Assembly: GCF_017351175.1 (NCBI RefSeq)
Contig: NZ_JAFMPN010000016.1
Coordinates: 45,542 to 109,541, forward strand
Reading direction: 5' to 3'
From: Desulfovibrio sp. Huiquan2017
Lineage (GTDB): Bacteria; Desulfobacterota; Desulfovibrionia; Desulfovibrionales; Desulfovibrionaceae
Length of the DNA: 64,000 nucleotides
The position numbers and the translations under genes are program-made. Positions 19,543 through 28,099 of this stretch are shown piece by piece. Each line of letters begins with the position of its first letter. Position 1 is the stretch's first letter. The notes beneath the pieces were generated by a model, which had not been told where the DNA came from, did no database searches, and worked only from the letters and a program-made list of their open reading frames with translations.

Positions 19543-21252
19543 ATGTCTATCGAAGTGCTTGCGTTGATCGCGCTGCTGCCCATCCTGGTGGCGCTCATCC
19601 TCATGGTCGGCATGCGCTGGCCCGCCACTAAAGCCATGCCCCTGGCGTGGCTGACTGCGGCGGTCGGTGCAATCCTGGCCTGGCAACTGCCCGTGGCCTA
19701 TGTCGCTGCCCTGACCCTGCAAGGGTTCATCACGGCCATCGGCATCCTGATCATCGTTTTCGGCGCAATCCTGATCTTGCGCACCCTGCAGCATTCCGGC
19801 GGTATGGAGACAATCCAGCACGGCATGCAGAACATCACTCCCGACCGGCGCATCCAGGCCATCATCATCGGCTACATGTTCGCCGCCTTCATCGAAGGCG
19901 CGGCCGGTTTCGGCACTCCCGCCGCCCTGGCCGCCCCGCTGCTGCTCTCCCTGGGCTTTCCGCCCCTGGCCGCAGCCATCATCTGCCTGGTCTTCAACTC
20001 TTTCCCGGTCACCTTCGGCGCGGTCGGCACTCCCGTCGTCCTGGGCCTCAAGTTCCTGGCCCCCGGCGTGGACGCCGCGGTCAAGGCCGGTGCTCCCGGC
20101 CTGAACTTCGCCAACATGGGCGACTTCAACCTGCTGGTCGGCCAATGGGCCACCATCATGAACCTGGGCATGATCTTCATCCTGCCTATCTTCATGCTCG
20201 GTTTCATCACCCGCTATTTCGGCCCCGAGCGTAGCTGGAAGCCCGGCTTCGCCGCTTGGAAGTTCTGCATCTTCTCCGCCGTGGCCTTCTCCGTGCCCTA
20301 CCTGATCTTCGCCTGGAACGTCGGTCCCGAGTTCCCGTCCCTGATCGGTGGTCTGGTCGGCTTGGGCATCATCATCATCGGCGCCAAGAAGGGCTTCTGC
20401 ATGCCCAAGACTTCCTGGGACTTCGGCGATTCCTCCAAGTGGGATCCCGAATGGACCGGTTCCGTGTCCTCCGATGGCGCCGAGTTCAAGGCGCACATGA
20501 GCCAGTTCAAGGCATGGCTGCCTTACATCCTCATCGGCCTGATCCTGGTCGTGACCCGTATTCCCGAGCTCGGCCTCAAGGGTCTGCTCGCCAGCCAGGC
20601 CATCAAGTTCAGCAACATCCTGGGCTTCAAGTCCGTCAGCGCCTCCATCCAGTACCTGTACCTGCCCGGAACCATTCCGTTCGTCCTGGTCGCCCTGCTG
20701 ACCGTGCTCATCCACGGCATGCCCGCCGCCAAGGTCAAGCTCGCCTGGTCCCAGGCCTTCGCGACCATGAAGAACCCGACCATCGCCCTGTTCGCGGCGG
20801 TCGCCCTGGTCTCCATCTTCCGCGGCTCCGGTATCGTTGACGCGGCCCTGAACCCGAACAACTATCCGTCCATGCCCCTGACCATGGCCAAGGCCGTCGC
20901 CGCCATCACCGGCAACGCCTGGCCCATGTTCGCCTCGTTCGTGGGCGGCCTGGGCGCGTTCATTACCGGTTCGAACACCGTGTCCGACCTGCTCTTCGCC
21001 GAGTTCCAGTGGGGCGTAGCCTCCCAGCTTGAGCTGCCCCGCCAGATCATCGTGGCCGCACAGGCCGTCGGCGGCGGCATGGGCAACATGATCTGCATCC
21101 ACAACATCGTCGCCGCCTGCGCCGTTGTCGGCCTGTCCGGCATGGAAGGCGCCATCCTGAAGCGGACCGTATGGCCGTTCCTGCTGTACGGCATCGTGGT
21201 GGGCATCGTCGCGACGCTGATGAGCTTCGTGTTCCTGCCCGGCCTGTTCTAA
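19543..21252 (+). CDS. lctP: L-lactate permease, LctP family
   Basis: 569 residues with about 13 hydrophobic segments. The start at 19543 is set by GGAGG nine bases upstream; the frame opens ten codons earlier without a site. Family features include [52 protein letters not shown] and the late segment [17 protein letters not shown]. It imports lactate with a cation across the inner membrane. It lies between por and the lactate dehydrogenase genes, so lactate uptake, oxidation and acetate formation are made together. Confidence 0.95.
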   Translation: MSIEVLALIALLPILVALILMVGMRWPATKAMPLAWLTAAVGAILAWQLPVAYVAALTLQGFITAIGILIIVFGAILILRTLQHSGGMETIQHGMQNITPDRRIQAIIIGYMFAAFIEGAAGFGTPAALAAPLLLSLGFPPLAAAIICLVFNSFPVTFGAVGTPVVLGLKFLAPGVDAAVKAGAPGLNFANMGDFNLLVGQWATIMNLGMIFILPIFMLGFITRYFGPERSWKPGFAAWKFCIFSAVAFSVPYLIFAWNVGPEFPSLIGGLVGLGIIIIGAKKGFCMPKTSWDFGDSSKWDPEWTGSVSSDGAEFKAHMSQFKAWLPYILIGLILVVTRIPELGLKGLLASQAIKFSNILGFKSVSASIQYLYLPGTIPFVLVALLTVLIHGMPAAKVKLAWSQAFATMKNPTIALFAAVALVSIFRGSGIVDAALNPNNYPSMPLTMAKAVAAITGNAWPMFASFVGGLGAFITGSNTVSDLLFAEFQWGVASQLELPRQIIVAAQAVGGGMGNMICIHNIVAACAVVGLSGMEGAILKRTVWPFLLYGIVVGIVATLMSFVFLPGLF

Positions 21253-21268
21253 CGCAAGGAGATCGAAA

Positions 21269-21357
21269 GGGAGGCGGGTTGCCGCCCGCCTCCCCTTGCA
21301 AGACCCTGAAGTGAAAACTTCAACCCAACAAAACAAGCTCCGGAAACAACCCCGGAG
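21269..21357 (+). repeat. Three consecutive hairpins between lctP and the lactate dehydrogenase gene
   Basis: A perfect 10-bp stem (21269-21278 with 21285-21294), a 5-bp stem GAAGT/ACTTC (21308-21321) and a 6-bp stem CTCCGG/CCGGAG (21338-21357). None has a T tail, so they are more likely mRNA stability or processing elements than terminators. Confidence 0.55.
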
Positions 21358-21382
21358 ATCATCATTTTCTTAGGAGTCGATC

Positions 21383-22768
21383 ATGTCCAAAGAAGCGATT
21401 ATCAAAGAATTCGAAACCATAGCCGGTGCCGAAAACGTTATGACTGGTGAGACCGACCGTCACGCCTATTCTTATGACGCCGCCGTTCTCGACTCTGTAG
21501 TTCCCGCCCTTGTGGTCCGTCCCCGGACCAGCGAGGCCCTGGGTGCCGTAACCAAGCTGTGCAACGACAACGGCCTGCCCCTGACCGTTCGCGGCGCGGG
21601 CACCAACCTGTCCGGCGGCACCATCCCCCATCCCGGCGGCGTGGTCGTTCTGACCAACGGCCTGAACCGCATCCTCGAAATCAACGAGGAAGACATGTAC
21701 GCCGTGGTCGAGCCCGGCGTGGTCACCGCCCAGTTCGCGACCGAAGTGGCCAAGCGCGGCCTGTTCTATCCCCCGGATCCGGGCTCCATGGCCGTGTCCA
21801 CCATAGGCGGCAACGTGGCCGAGAATGCGGGCGGCCTGCGCGGCCTGAAGTACGGCGTAACCAAGGACTACGTCATGGGCGTGGACTTCTGGGACGTCAA
21901 CGGCGAGATGGTCAAATCCGGTTCCCGCACTGTGAAATGCGTCACCGGCTACAACCTGACCGGACTGATGGTCGCCTCCGAAGGCACGCTCGGCGTATTC
22001 GACAAGATCATCCTCAAGCTGATTCCCCCGGCGCATGCTGCCAAATCCATGATGGCCGTGTTCCCGTCCATGAAGGCCGCTTCCGAGACCGTGGCGTCCA
22101 TCATCGCGAACAAGATCGTTCCGGCCACCCTGGAAATGATGGACAACTTCACCATCCGCACGGTGGAGAACTTCCGCGGTGCCGGTCTGCCCGTGGACGC
22201 CGCAGCCCTGCTGCTCATCGAGGTGGACGGCCACCCCGCACAGGTGGAGGACGAGGCCGCCATGGTCGAGAAGATCTGCAAGGAGAACGGGGCCACCGAA
22301 CTGACGGTCGCCAAGGACGCCGCCCAGCGGGACGCTGTCTGGCAGGCCCGCCGCGACGCCCTGCCCGCACTGGCCAAGCTCAAGCCCACCTGTGTGCTTG
22401 AAGACGCCACCGTGCCGCGCTCCAAGATCCCGGCCATGATCGAAGCCCTGGAGGAAATCGCCAAAAAGCTCGACCTGACCATCGGCACCTTCGGCCACGC
22501 GGGCGACGGCAATCTGCACCCGACCATCCTGACCGACAAGCGCAACAAGGAAGAGTGGCTGCGCGTGGAAAAGGGCATCGACATGATCTTCGACAAGGCC
22601 TTGTCCATGGGCGGCACCTTGTCCGGCGAACACGGCATCGGCCTGGCCAAGTCCAAGTACCTGGCCCAGGAGACCTCCAAGGCCACCCTGGCCTACTCTC
22701 GCCGCATGAAGTCCGTCCTTGACCCCAAAGGCATCCTCAACCCCGATAAAATCGTCGGCGCCGAATAG
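21383..22768 (+). CDS. FAD-linked D-lactate/glycolate-type dehydrogenase (GlcD-like)
   Basis: 461 residues; ribosome site TTAGGAGT. The FAD-binding PCMH domain is at about 35-215 (VVRPRTSEALGAVTKLC, RGAGTNLSGG, GSMAVSTIGGNVAENAGGLRG) and the FAD-oxidase C-terminal domain at about 215-460, ending with FGHAGDGNLHPTI and SGEHGIGLAKSKYL. It oxidises a 2-hydroxy acid, here lactate by context, and passes electrons to the FeS protein encoded next. The same pair in D. vulgaris was described as a D-lactate dehydrogenase. There is no membrane segment. Confidence 0.93.
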   Translation: MSKEAIIKEFETIAGAENVMTGETDRHAYSYDAAVLDSVVPALVVRPRTSEALGAVTKLCNDNGLPLTVRGAGTNLSGGTIPHPGGVVVLTNGLNRILEINEEDMYAVVEPGVVTAQFATEVAKRGLFYPPDPGSMAVSTIGGNVAENAGGLRGLKYGVTKDYVMGVDFWDVNGEMVKSGSRTVKCVTGYNLTGLMVASEGTLGVFDKIILKLIPPAHAAKSMMAVFPSMKAASETVASIIANKIVPATLEMMDNFTIRTVENFRGAGLPVDAAALLLIEVDGHPAQVEDEAAMVEKICKENGATELTVAKDAAQRDAVWQARRDALPALAKLKPTCVLEDATVPRSKIPAMIEALEEIAKKLDLTIGTFGHAGDGNLHPTILTDKRNKEEWLRVEKGIDMIFDKALSMGGTLSGEHGIGLAKSKYLAQETSKATLAYSRRMKSVLDPKGILNPDKIVGAE

Positions 22769-22777
22769 GTGATGACC

Positions 22778-24058
22778 ATGGCCGATATCCATAAACTAGC
22801 ACAAATGTTCAAGGAACTGGACGACCAGTTGGTCGGGTGCATGCGTTGCGGCATGTGCCAGGCGGTCTGTCCGATCTTCAAAATAAGCGGTAAGGAAGCC
22901 GATGTAACCCGGGGCAAGCTCGCCCTGCTCGACGGCCTTGCCTCCGAGATGCTCACCGATCCGGAGGGCGTCAACGAAAAGCTCAACCGCTGTCTGCTCT
23001 GCGGAACCTGCCAGTCCAACTGTCCGTCCGGCGTGTCCGTCATGGACATCTTCCTCAAGGCCCGCGCGATCATGGTCGGCTACTTCGGCCTGTCCCCGGT
23101 CAAGAAGGCCATCTTCCGCGGTCTGCTGAAGAATCCCAAGCTGTTCAACGCCCTGGCCGAAATGGGCTCCAAGTTCCAGGGAATCTTCACCAAAAAAGTG
23201 GACGACATGCTCGGCTCCTCCTGCGCCAGGTTCAACGCGCCGATCATCGCCGACCGGCACTTCAACACCCTGGCCAGCAAGCCGTTCCACAAGCTGGTCC
23301 CCGAGATGGACACCCCGGCCGGCTCCTCCGGCCTGCGCGTGGCCTTCTACGTGGGTTGCGTCATCGACAAGATCTACCCCCAGGTGGGCGAAGCCATCCT
23401 CAAGGTGCTCGACCACCACGGCGTAGGCGTGTATATGCCGTCCGGCCAGGCCTGTTGCGGCATCCCCGTCCTGTCCAGCGGCGACACGGCCACCTTCAAT
23501 ACCTTGGTGGACATGAACGTGGACCGGCTGAAAAACGGGGAGTTCGACTACCTGGTCACCGGCTGCGCGTCCTGCACCTCCACGATCAAGGAACTGTGGC
23601 CCCACATGTACAAGGGCGATTCCACCCGCGCGGAAGACATCAACGCGCTGGCCGGGAAAACCATGGACATCAGCCAATTCCTCGTGGATATACTGAAGGT
23701 CGAGCCCAAGGCCCTTGCAGGCGGCAAGAGTGTGACCTACCATGACCCCTGCCACTTGAAGAACTCCCTGGGCATAACGGCCCAGCCCCGGACCGTGATC
23801 AAGGCGGCCGGGTGCGACTTCAAGGAAATGACCGACGCGGGCACCTGTTGTGGCTGCGGCGGTAGCTTCAATATCGCCCACTACGAGCTGTCCAAGGAAA
23901 TCGGCAGCCGCAAGGCGGATAACATCATCGCGTCCAAGGCCCAGGTTGCTGCGACCAGCTGCCCGGCCTGCATGATCCAAATCACGGACATGCTATCGCA
24001 AAAAGGAGCCAACATGAGCGTCAAACATGTCATTGAGCTCTATGCCGACTCCTTATAA
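22778..24058 (+). CDS. FeS subunit of lactate dehydrogenase (GlcF-like, CCG domains)
   Basis: 426 residues from the ATG at 22778, chosen because AGGTGA lies just upstream; GTG 22769 and ATG 22772 are also in frame. Two N-terminal 4Fe-4S motifs (CMRCGMCQAVCP and CLLCGTCQSNCP) are followed by two cysteine-rich CCG domains (GCVIDKIYP...ACCGIP and CHLKNS...CCGCGG). It takes electrons from the GlcD-like flavoprotein, overlapping or abutting that gene, and passes them to the membrane quinone pool or another carrier. No membrane helix is seen, so it must dock to a partner. Confidence 0.93.
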   Translation: MADIHKLAQMFKELDDQLVGCMRCGMCQAVCPIFKISGKEADVTRGKLALLDGLASEMLTDPEGVNEKLNRCLLCGTCQSNCPSGVSVMDIFLKARAIMVGYFGLSPVKKAIFRGLLKNPKLFNALAEMGSKFQGIFTKKVDDMLGSSCARFNAPIIADRHFNTLASKPFHKLVPEMDTPAGSSGLRVAFYVGCVIDKIYPQVGEAILKVLDHHGVGVYMPSGQACCGIPVLSSGDTATFNTLVDMNVDRLKNGEFDYLVTGCASCTSTIKELWPHMYKGDSTRAEDINALAGKTMDISQFLVDILKVEPKALAGGKSVTYHDPCHLKNSLGITAQPRTVIKAAGCDFKEMTDAGTCCGCGGSFNIAHYELSKEIGSRKADNIIASKAQVAATSCPACMIQITDMLSQKGANMSVKHVIELYADSL

Positions 24059-24092
24059 CGGATAACCAACGGCAAAACACAAGGAAAAGACC

Positions 24093-26207
24093 ATGTCCAA
24101 GAACCTGTACGTGAGCGCCACCGAAGAACGTAGCGGCAAGTCCGCCATCGTCCTCGGCGTCATGCAGATGCTCACGAGGGAACTCCACAACGTCGCCATC
24201 TTCCGGCCCATCATCAATGATCCGGGAGCGGGGAACATGGACCACGACATCGCTCTGATGATCGATCACTTCAAGTTGTCCATTCCCTATGAAGACACCT
24301 ACGCCTACACCCTGAAGCAGACCCGCGAGTTGATCAACTCCGGCCAGCACGCTCTTGTTCTTGAGAATATCCTCAACAAGTACAAGACGCTGGAAGAGCA
24401 GTACGACTTCGTGCTCTGCGAGGGAACCGACTTCAAGGGCAAGGACCCAGCCTTTGAATTCGACCTCAACGCAGACATCGCCGCCAACATCGGTGCCCCC
24501 ATGTTGGTGGTTACGTCCGGCCGCGAGAAGGCCCCGGAGGAAGTGGTCAACATTACCCAGACCACCTTGGACACTTTGGCTGAAAAGGGCGTGGACTCCC
24601 TGGCCTGCGTGGTCAACCGCGCGCCCGAGGGCATGACCGACGAATTGGTCAGCCACATCGAGCGCAAGGGCGGCCAGGAGCCCATGCCCGTTTACGTCAT
24701 TCCCGAGGAAGAAGCCCTGGGCAAGCCGTCCATCAACGACGTCCGCCGCTGGCTCGACGCCGACGTGCTCTACGGGCACTCCGGCCTGCAAAGCCTGGTG
24801 GACAACTATGTGGTCGCGGCCATGCAGATCGGCAACTTCCTGGAATACATCCGGCCGGGCAGCCTGATCATCACCCCGGGCGACCGCTCGGACATCATCC
24901 TGTCCAGCCTGGCCTCCCGGCTGTCCAGCGCCTACCCGGACATCGCGGGCATCGTCCTGACCGGCGGCCTGCCCGTGTCGGTCAATGTGCACAAGCTCAT
25001 TGAGGGTTGGACCGGCGTGCCGGTTCCGGTGCTGTCCGCCAAGGGCCACACCTACCAGACCGTGCAGGAGCTCAACTCCCTGTACGGGCGCATCGAGGCC
25101 GACGACTACCAGCGCATCGCCACCGCGCTCGGCGGTTTCGCCCAGCACGTGAACGTCAACGAACTGCGCGACCGCGTGGTCGAACAGCGCTCCACCAAGG
25201 TCACGCCCAAAATGTTCGAGTACTCGCTCATGGACAAGGCGTCCCGCAACCCGCAACGCATCGTCCTGCCCGAAGGCACCGAGGAGCGCATCCTGCGCGC
25301 CGCCGACATCGTCCTGCGCCGTGCCGCCGCCGAGGTCGTCCTGCTGGGCAACGAGCAGACCATCCGGGATAACGCCTCCAAGTACGGCGTGGACATCTCC
25401 GGCGCACAGATCATCGACCCGGTCAACTCCGACCTGCTCGATCCCTTTGCCGAGGAATACCTGGAGCTGCGCAAGCACAAGGGCGTCATCGCCGAAATGG
25501 CCTGGGACCGCATGTCCGATCCCACCTACTTCGGCACCATGATGGTCCACAAGGGCTTTGCCGACGGCATGGTCTCCGGTTCCATCAACACCACGGCCCA
25601 CACCATCCGGCCCGCCTTCGAGTTCGTCAAGACCAAGCCCGGCTGCTCCATCGTGTCGAGCGTCTTCCTGATGTGCCTCAAGGACCGCGTGCTGGTCTAC
25701 GGCGACTGCGCCGTCAACCCCAACCCCAACGCCCGGCAATTGGCCGAGATCGCCCTGGGCTCCGCCGAGACCGCCAAGATCTTCGGCGTGGAACCCCGCG
25801 TGGCCATGCTCAGCTACTCCACCGGCTCTTCCGGCAAGGGCGAGGATGTGGACAAGGTCATCGAGGCCACCAAGATCGCCCGCGAGCTCATGGTCGAGCG
25901 CGGCCTGGATTACCCCATCGAGGGACCGATCCAGTACGATGCGGCCATCGACCCGGACGTGGCCCTCGTGAAGATGCCCAACTCCGACGTGGCCGGAAAG
26001 GCCACCGTGTTCATCTTCCCGGACCTGAACACCGGCAACAACACGTACAAGGCCGTGCAGCGGGCCGCCAACGCCGTGGCCATTGGCCCGGTCCTCCAGG
26101 GCCTGAACAAGCCGGTCAACGACCTGTCCCGTGGCTGCACCGTCCCCGATATCGTCAACACAGTCGCCATTACGGCCATCCAGGCCCAGGCAGAAAAAGG
26201 TGAATAG
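24093..26207 (+). CDS. pta: Phosphate acetyltransferase, long form
   Basis: 704 residues, the length of the E. coli long-form enzyme (714). N-terminal P-loop/CobB-like regulatory domain (about 1-200, LYVSATEERSGKSAIVLG), a DRTGG-type domain (about 215-325, ITPGDRSDIILSSL) and the catalytic PTA domain (about 375-700, RIVLPEGTEERIL, GMVSGSINTTAHTIRP, LSYSTGSSGKGEDVDKV). It makes acetyl phosphate from acetyl-CoA and phosphate. It directly abuts ackA. Confidence 0.97.
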   Translation: MSKNLYVSATEERSGKSAIVLGVMQMLTRELHNVAIFRPIINDPGAGNMDHDIALMIDHFKLSIPYEDTYAYTLKQTRELINSGQHALVLENILNKYKTLEEQYDFVLCEGTDFKGKDPAFEFDLNADIAANIGAPMLVVTSGREKAPEEVVNITQTTLDTLAEKGVDSLACVVNRAPEGMTDELVSHIERKGGQEPMPVYVIPEEEALGKPSINDVRRWLDADVLYGHSGLQSLVDNYVVAAMQIGNFLEYIRPGSLIITPGDRSDIILSSLASRLSSAYPDIAGIVLTGGLPVSVNVHKLIEGWTGVPVPVLSAKGHTYQTVQELNSLYGRIEADDYQRIATALGGFAQHVNVNELRDRVVEQRSTKVTPKMFEYSLMDKASRNPQRIVLPEGTEERILRAADIVLRRAAAEVVLLGNEQTIRDNASKYGVDISGAQIIDPVNSDLLDPFAEEYLELRKHKGVIAEMAWDRMSDPTYFGTMMVHKGFADGMVSGSINTTAHTIRPAFEFVKTKPGCSIVSSVFLMCLKDRVLVYGDCAVNPNPNARQLAEIALGSAETAKIFGVEPRVAMLSYSTGSSGKGEDVDKVIEATKIARELMVERGLDYPIEGPIQYDAAIDPDVALVKMPNSDVAGKATVFIFPDLNTGNNTYKAVQRAANAVAIGPVLQGLNKPVNDLSRGCTVPDIVNTVAITAIQAQAEKGE

Positions 26208-27410
26208 ATGAAAGTTCTCGTGATCAACTCAGGCAGTTCCTCCATCAAGTACCAACTCATCGACATGAGCGATGAATCCGTCATGGTCTCCGGCCTGGTG
26301 GAGCGCATCGGCGAGGAGATGGGCAGCCTGACCAGCAAGACCTTCCCCGGCACGGACAAGGAGGTCAAAACCGAAATCGAGCAACCCATCCCGACTCACG
26401 GGCTGGGACTCGAAATGTCCATTGATCTGATCTGCAAGGGCGAGAACGCCGTCTGCTCCATGGATGAAATCGATGTTGTCGGCCACCGTGTGGTGGCCGG
26501 CGGCGAAAAGTTCAACAAACCGGTGATCATCACCGAGGACATGTGGCCCGACCTGACCGAGACCGAGCGGCTGGCCCCGTTGCACAACCCCGCCAACCTG
26601 GGCGGGGCCAAGGATGCGGCCAAGCTGTTCCCCGGCGTGCCCCAGGTTCTGGTCTTCGATACGGCCTTCCATCAGACGATGCCGCCCCATGCCTTCATGT
26701 ACGCCCTGCCCTACGAGTACTACGAGGTGGACCACATCCGCCGCTACGGCGCCCACGGCACCTCTCACAAGTACGTGGCCACCGAGTGCGCCCGGCTCAC
26801 GGGCAAGCCGCTTGAAGAGATGAACCTGATCACCATCCACATGGGCAACGGCGCCTCCATGGATGCGATCAAGGACGGCCTGTGCGTGGACACCTCCATG
26901 GGGTTGACGCCCCTGGAAGGCCTGGTCATGGGCACCCGCTCCGGTGACGTGGACCCGGCGGTGCACAACTATCTGGCCGTGAACCGCGGCCTGGATATCG
27001 CCGCCATCGACAATATCCTGCACAAGGAATCCGGCCTCAAGGGATTGTGCGGCATGAACGACATGCGCGACATCCATGCGGCCGTGGAAAAGGGTGACGA
27101 ACGCGCCAAGCTGGCGCTGGACGTCCAGACCTATCGGACCCGCAAGTACATCGGCTCCTACCTGGCCGTGCTCGGCCGGGTGGACGCCATAGTATTCACC
27201 GCCGGGATCGGCGAGAACGACGACATCGTCCGCGCCGAAACCATCAAGGGGTTGGAACCCTTCGGCATGAAAATCGACGCCGAAGTGAACGCAACCCGTT
27301 CCAAGGAAGCCCGCAAAATCAGCACCCCCGACAGTACGGTGACGATCTGGGTTATCCCGACCAACGAAGAACTGGCCATTGCCCGCGAGGCCATGGCGCT
27401 CGTCAAGTAA
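26208..27410 (+). CDS. ackA: Acetate kinase
   Basis: 400 residues, the family norm. The start ATG follows the pta stop codon with no gap, so translation is probably coupled. Signature regions: MKVLVINSGSSSIKYQL at the N-terminus, GHRVVAGGEKF, HNPANLGG, FDTAFHQTMP, RYGAHGTSHKYV, HMGNGASMDAI and FTAGIGENDDIVR. It converts acetyl phosphate and ADP to acetate and ATP, the substrate-level ATP step of incomplete lactate oxidation. Confidence 0.98.
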   Translation: MKVLVINSGSSSIKYQLIDMSDESVMVSGLVERIGEEMGSLTSKTFPGTDKEVKTEIEQPIPTHGLGLEMSIDLICKGENAVCSMDEIDVVGHRVVAGGEKFNKPVIITEDMWPDLTETERLAPLHNPANLGGAKDAAKLFPGVPQVLVFDTAFHQTMPPHAFMYALPYEYYEVDHIRRYGAHGTSHKYVATECARLTGKPLEEMNLITIHMGNGASMDAIKDGLCVDTSMGLTPLEGLVMGTRSGDVDPAVHNYLAVNRGLDIAAIDNILHKESGLKGLCGMNDMRDIHAAVEKGDERAKLALDVQTYRTRKYIGSYLAVLGRVDAIVFTAGIGENDDIVRAETIKGLEPFGMKIDAEVNATRSKEARKISTPDSTVTIWVIPTNEELAIAREAMALVK

Positions 27411-27470
27411 CCCGACCCGTTGAGGGGGCCCGGAGGGACCTGGGGTCAAACATGCATGGAGGTAGGTATC

Positions 27471-28097
27471 ATGCCTTCCAAGGAAGACCTGTACCAGACA
27501 TTCGTGGAAAAGGCGGAGCTCGTCTCCGCCAAGGTAAGCTGCATCGCCAGTGAAGACGATGCGATCAAATACGTCATCAACCTGTGTGGCGAAAAGGAAG
27601 CCTGCCAGCTCCTGATCAGCGGTTGCGACGGCGCCTTGTCCGACAAGGCTGAAACGCTCTGCGACGCCAAGCAGAAAAAGGTCATCGCCGCCCCGGGACT
27701 CAAGCCCGAGCTGTACGAGAAGCTGGAGGCCCAGGCCAAAAAGTCCGGATTCGAGTGCATTGACAAGGGGATGCGCGACCATCTGGCCGGTGTGGATATC
27801 GGGTTCACCTCTGCCGAGTACGGCATCGCCGACACCGGCACGCTGATGGTCGACTGCCCGAGCGAAGAGTTGCGCCTGGCCACCATGGTCAGCGAGTTCC
27901 ATGTCTGCATGCTGCCCAAGTCCAAGATCAAGGCCAACACCTACGCCGTGGAAAAGCTGATGCTGACGCGGATGAAGAAAACGCCGGATTACATGGCCTT
28001 CATCACCGGCTCCAGCCGGACTTCCGACATTGAGCGCGTCCTGGCCCTGGGCGTCCACGGCCCCCTTGAACTGCACATCCTGATCCTGGAGGACTAG
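27471..28097 (+). CDS. lutC: LUD-domain lactate utilisation protein (LutC-like)
   Basis: 208 residues from the ATG at 27471, preceded by GGAGGTAGG. The LUD fold (PF02589) is seen in GLKPELYEKLEAQ, DVGIGFTSAEYGIADTGTLMVDCPSEELRLATMVSEFHVC (read in parts) and FITGSSRTSDIERVLALGVHGPLELHILIL, the classical C-terminal LutC motif. LutABC oxidises L-lactate to pyruvate without flavin-type LDH. Here only this small protein and the large LutA/LutB-type fusion next door are present. It starts two bases before that gene and is co-translated with it. Confidence 0.9.
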   Translation: MPSKEDLYQTFVEKAELVSAKVSCIASEDDAIKYVINLCGEKEACQLLISGCDGALSDKAETLCDAKQKKVIAAPGLKPELYEKLEAQAKKSGFECIDKGMRDHLAGVDIGFTSAEYGIADTGTLMVDCPSEELRLATMVSEFHVCMLPKSKIKANTYAVEKLMLTRMKKTPDYMAFITGSSRTSDIERVLALGVHGPLELHILILED

Positions 28098-28099
28098 TC

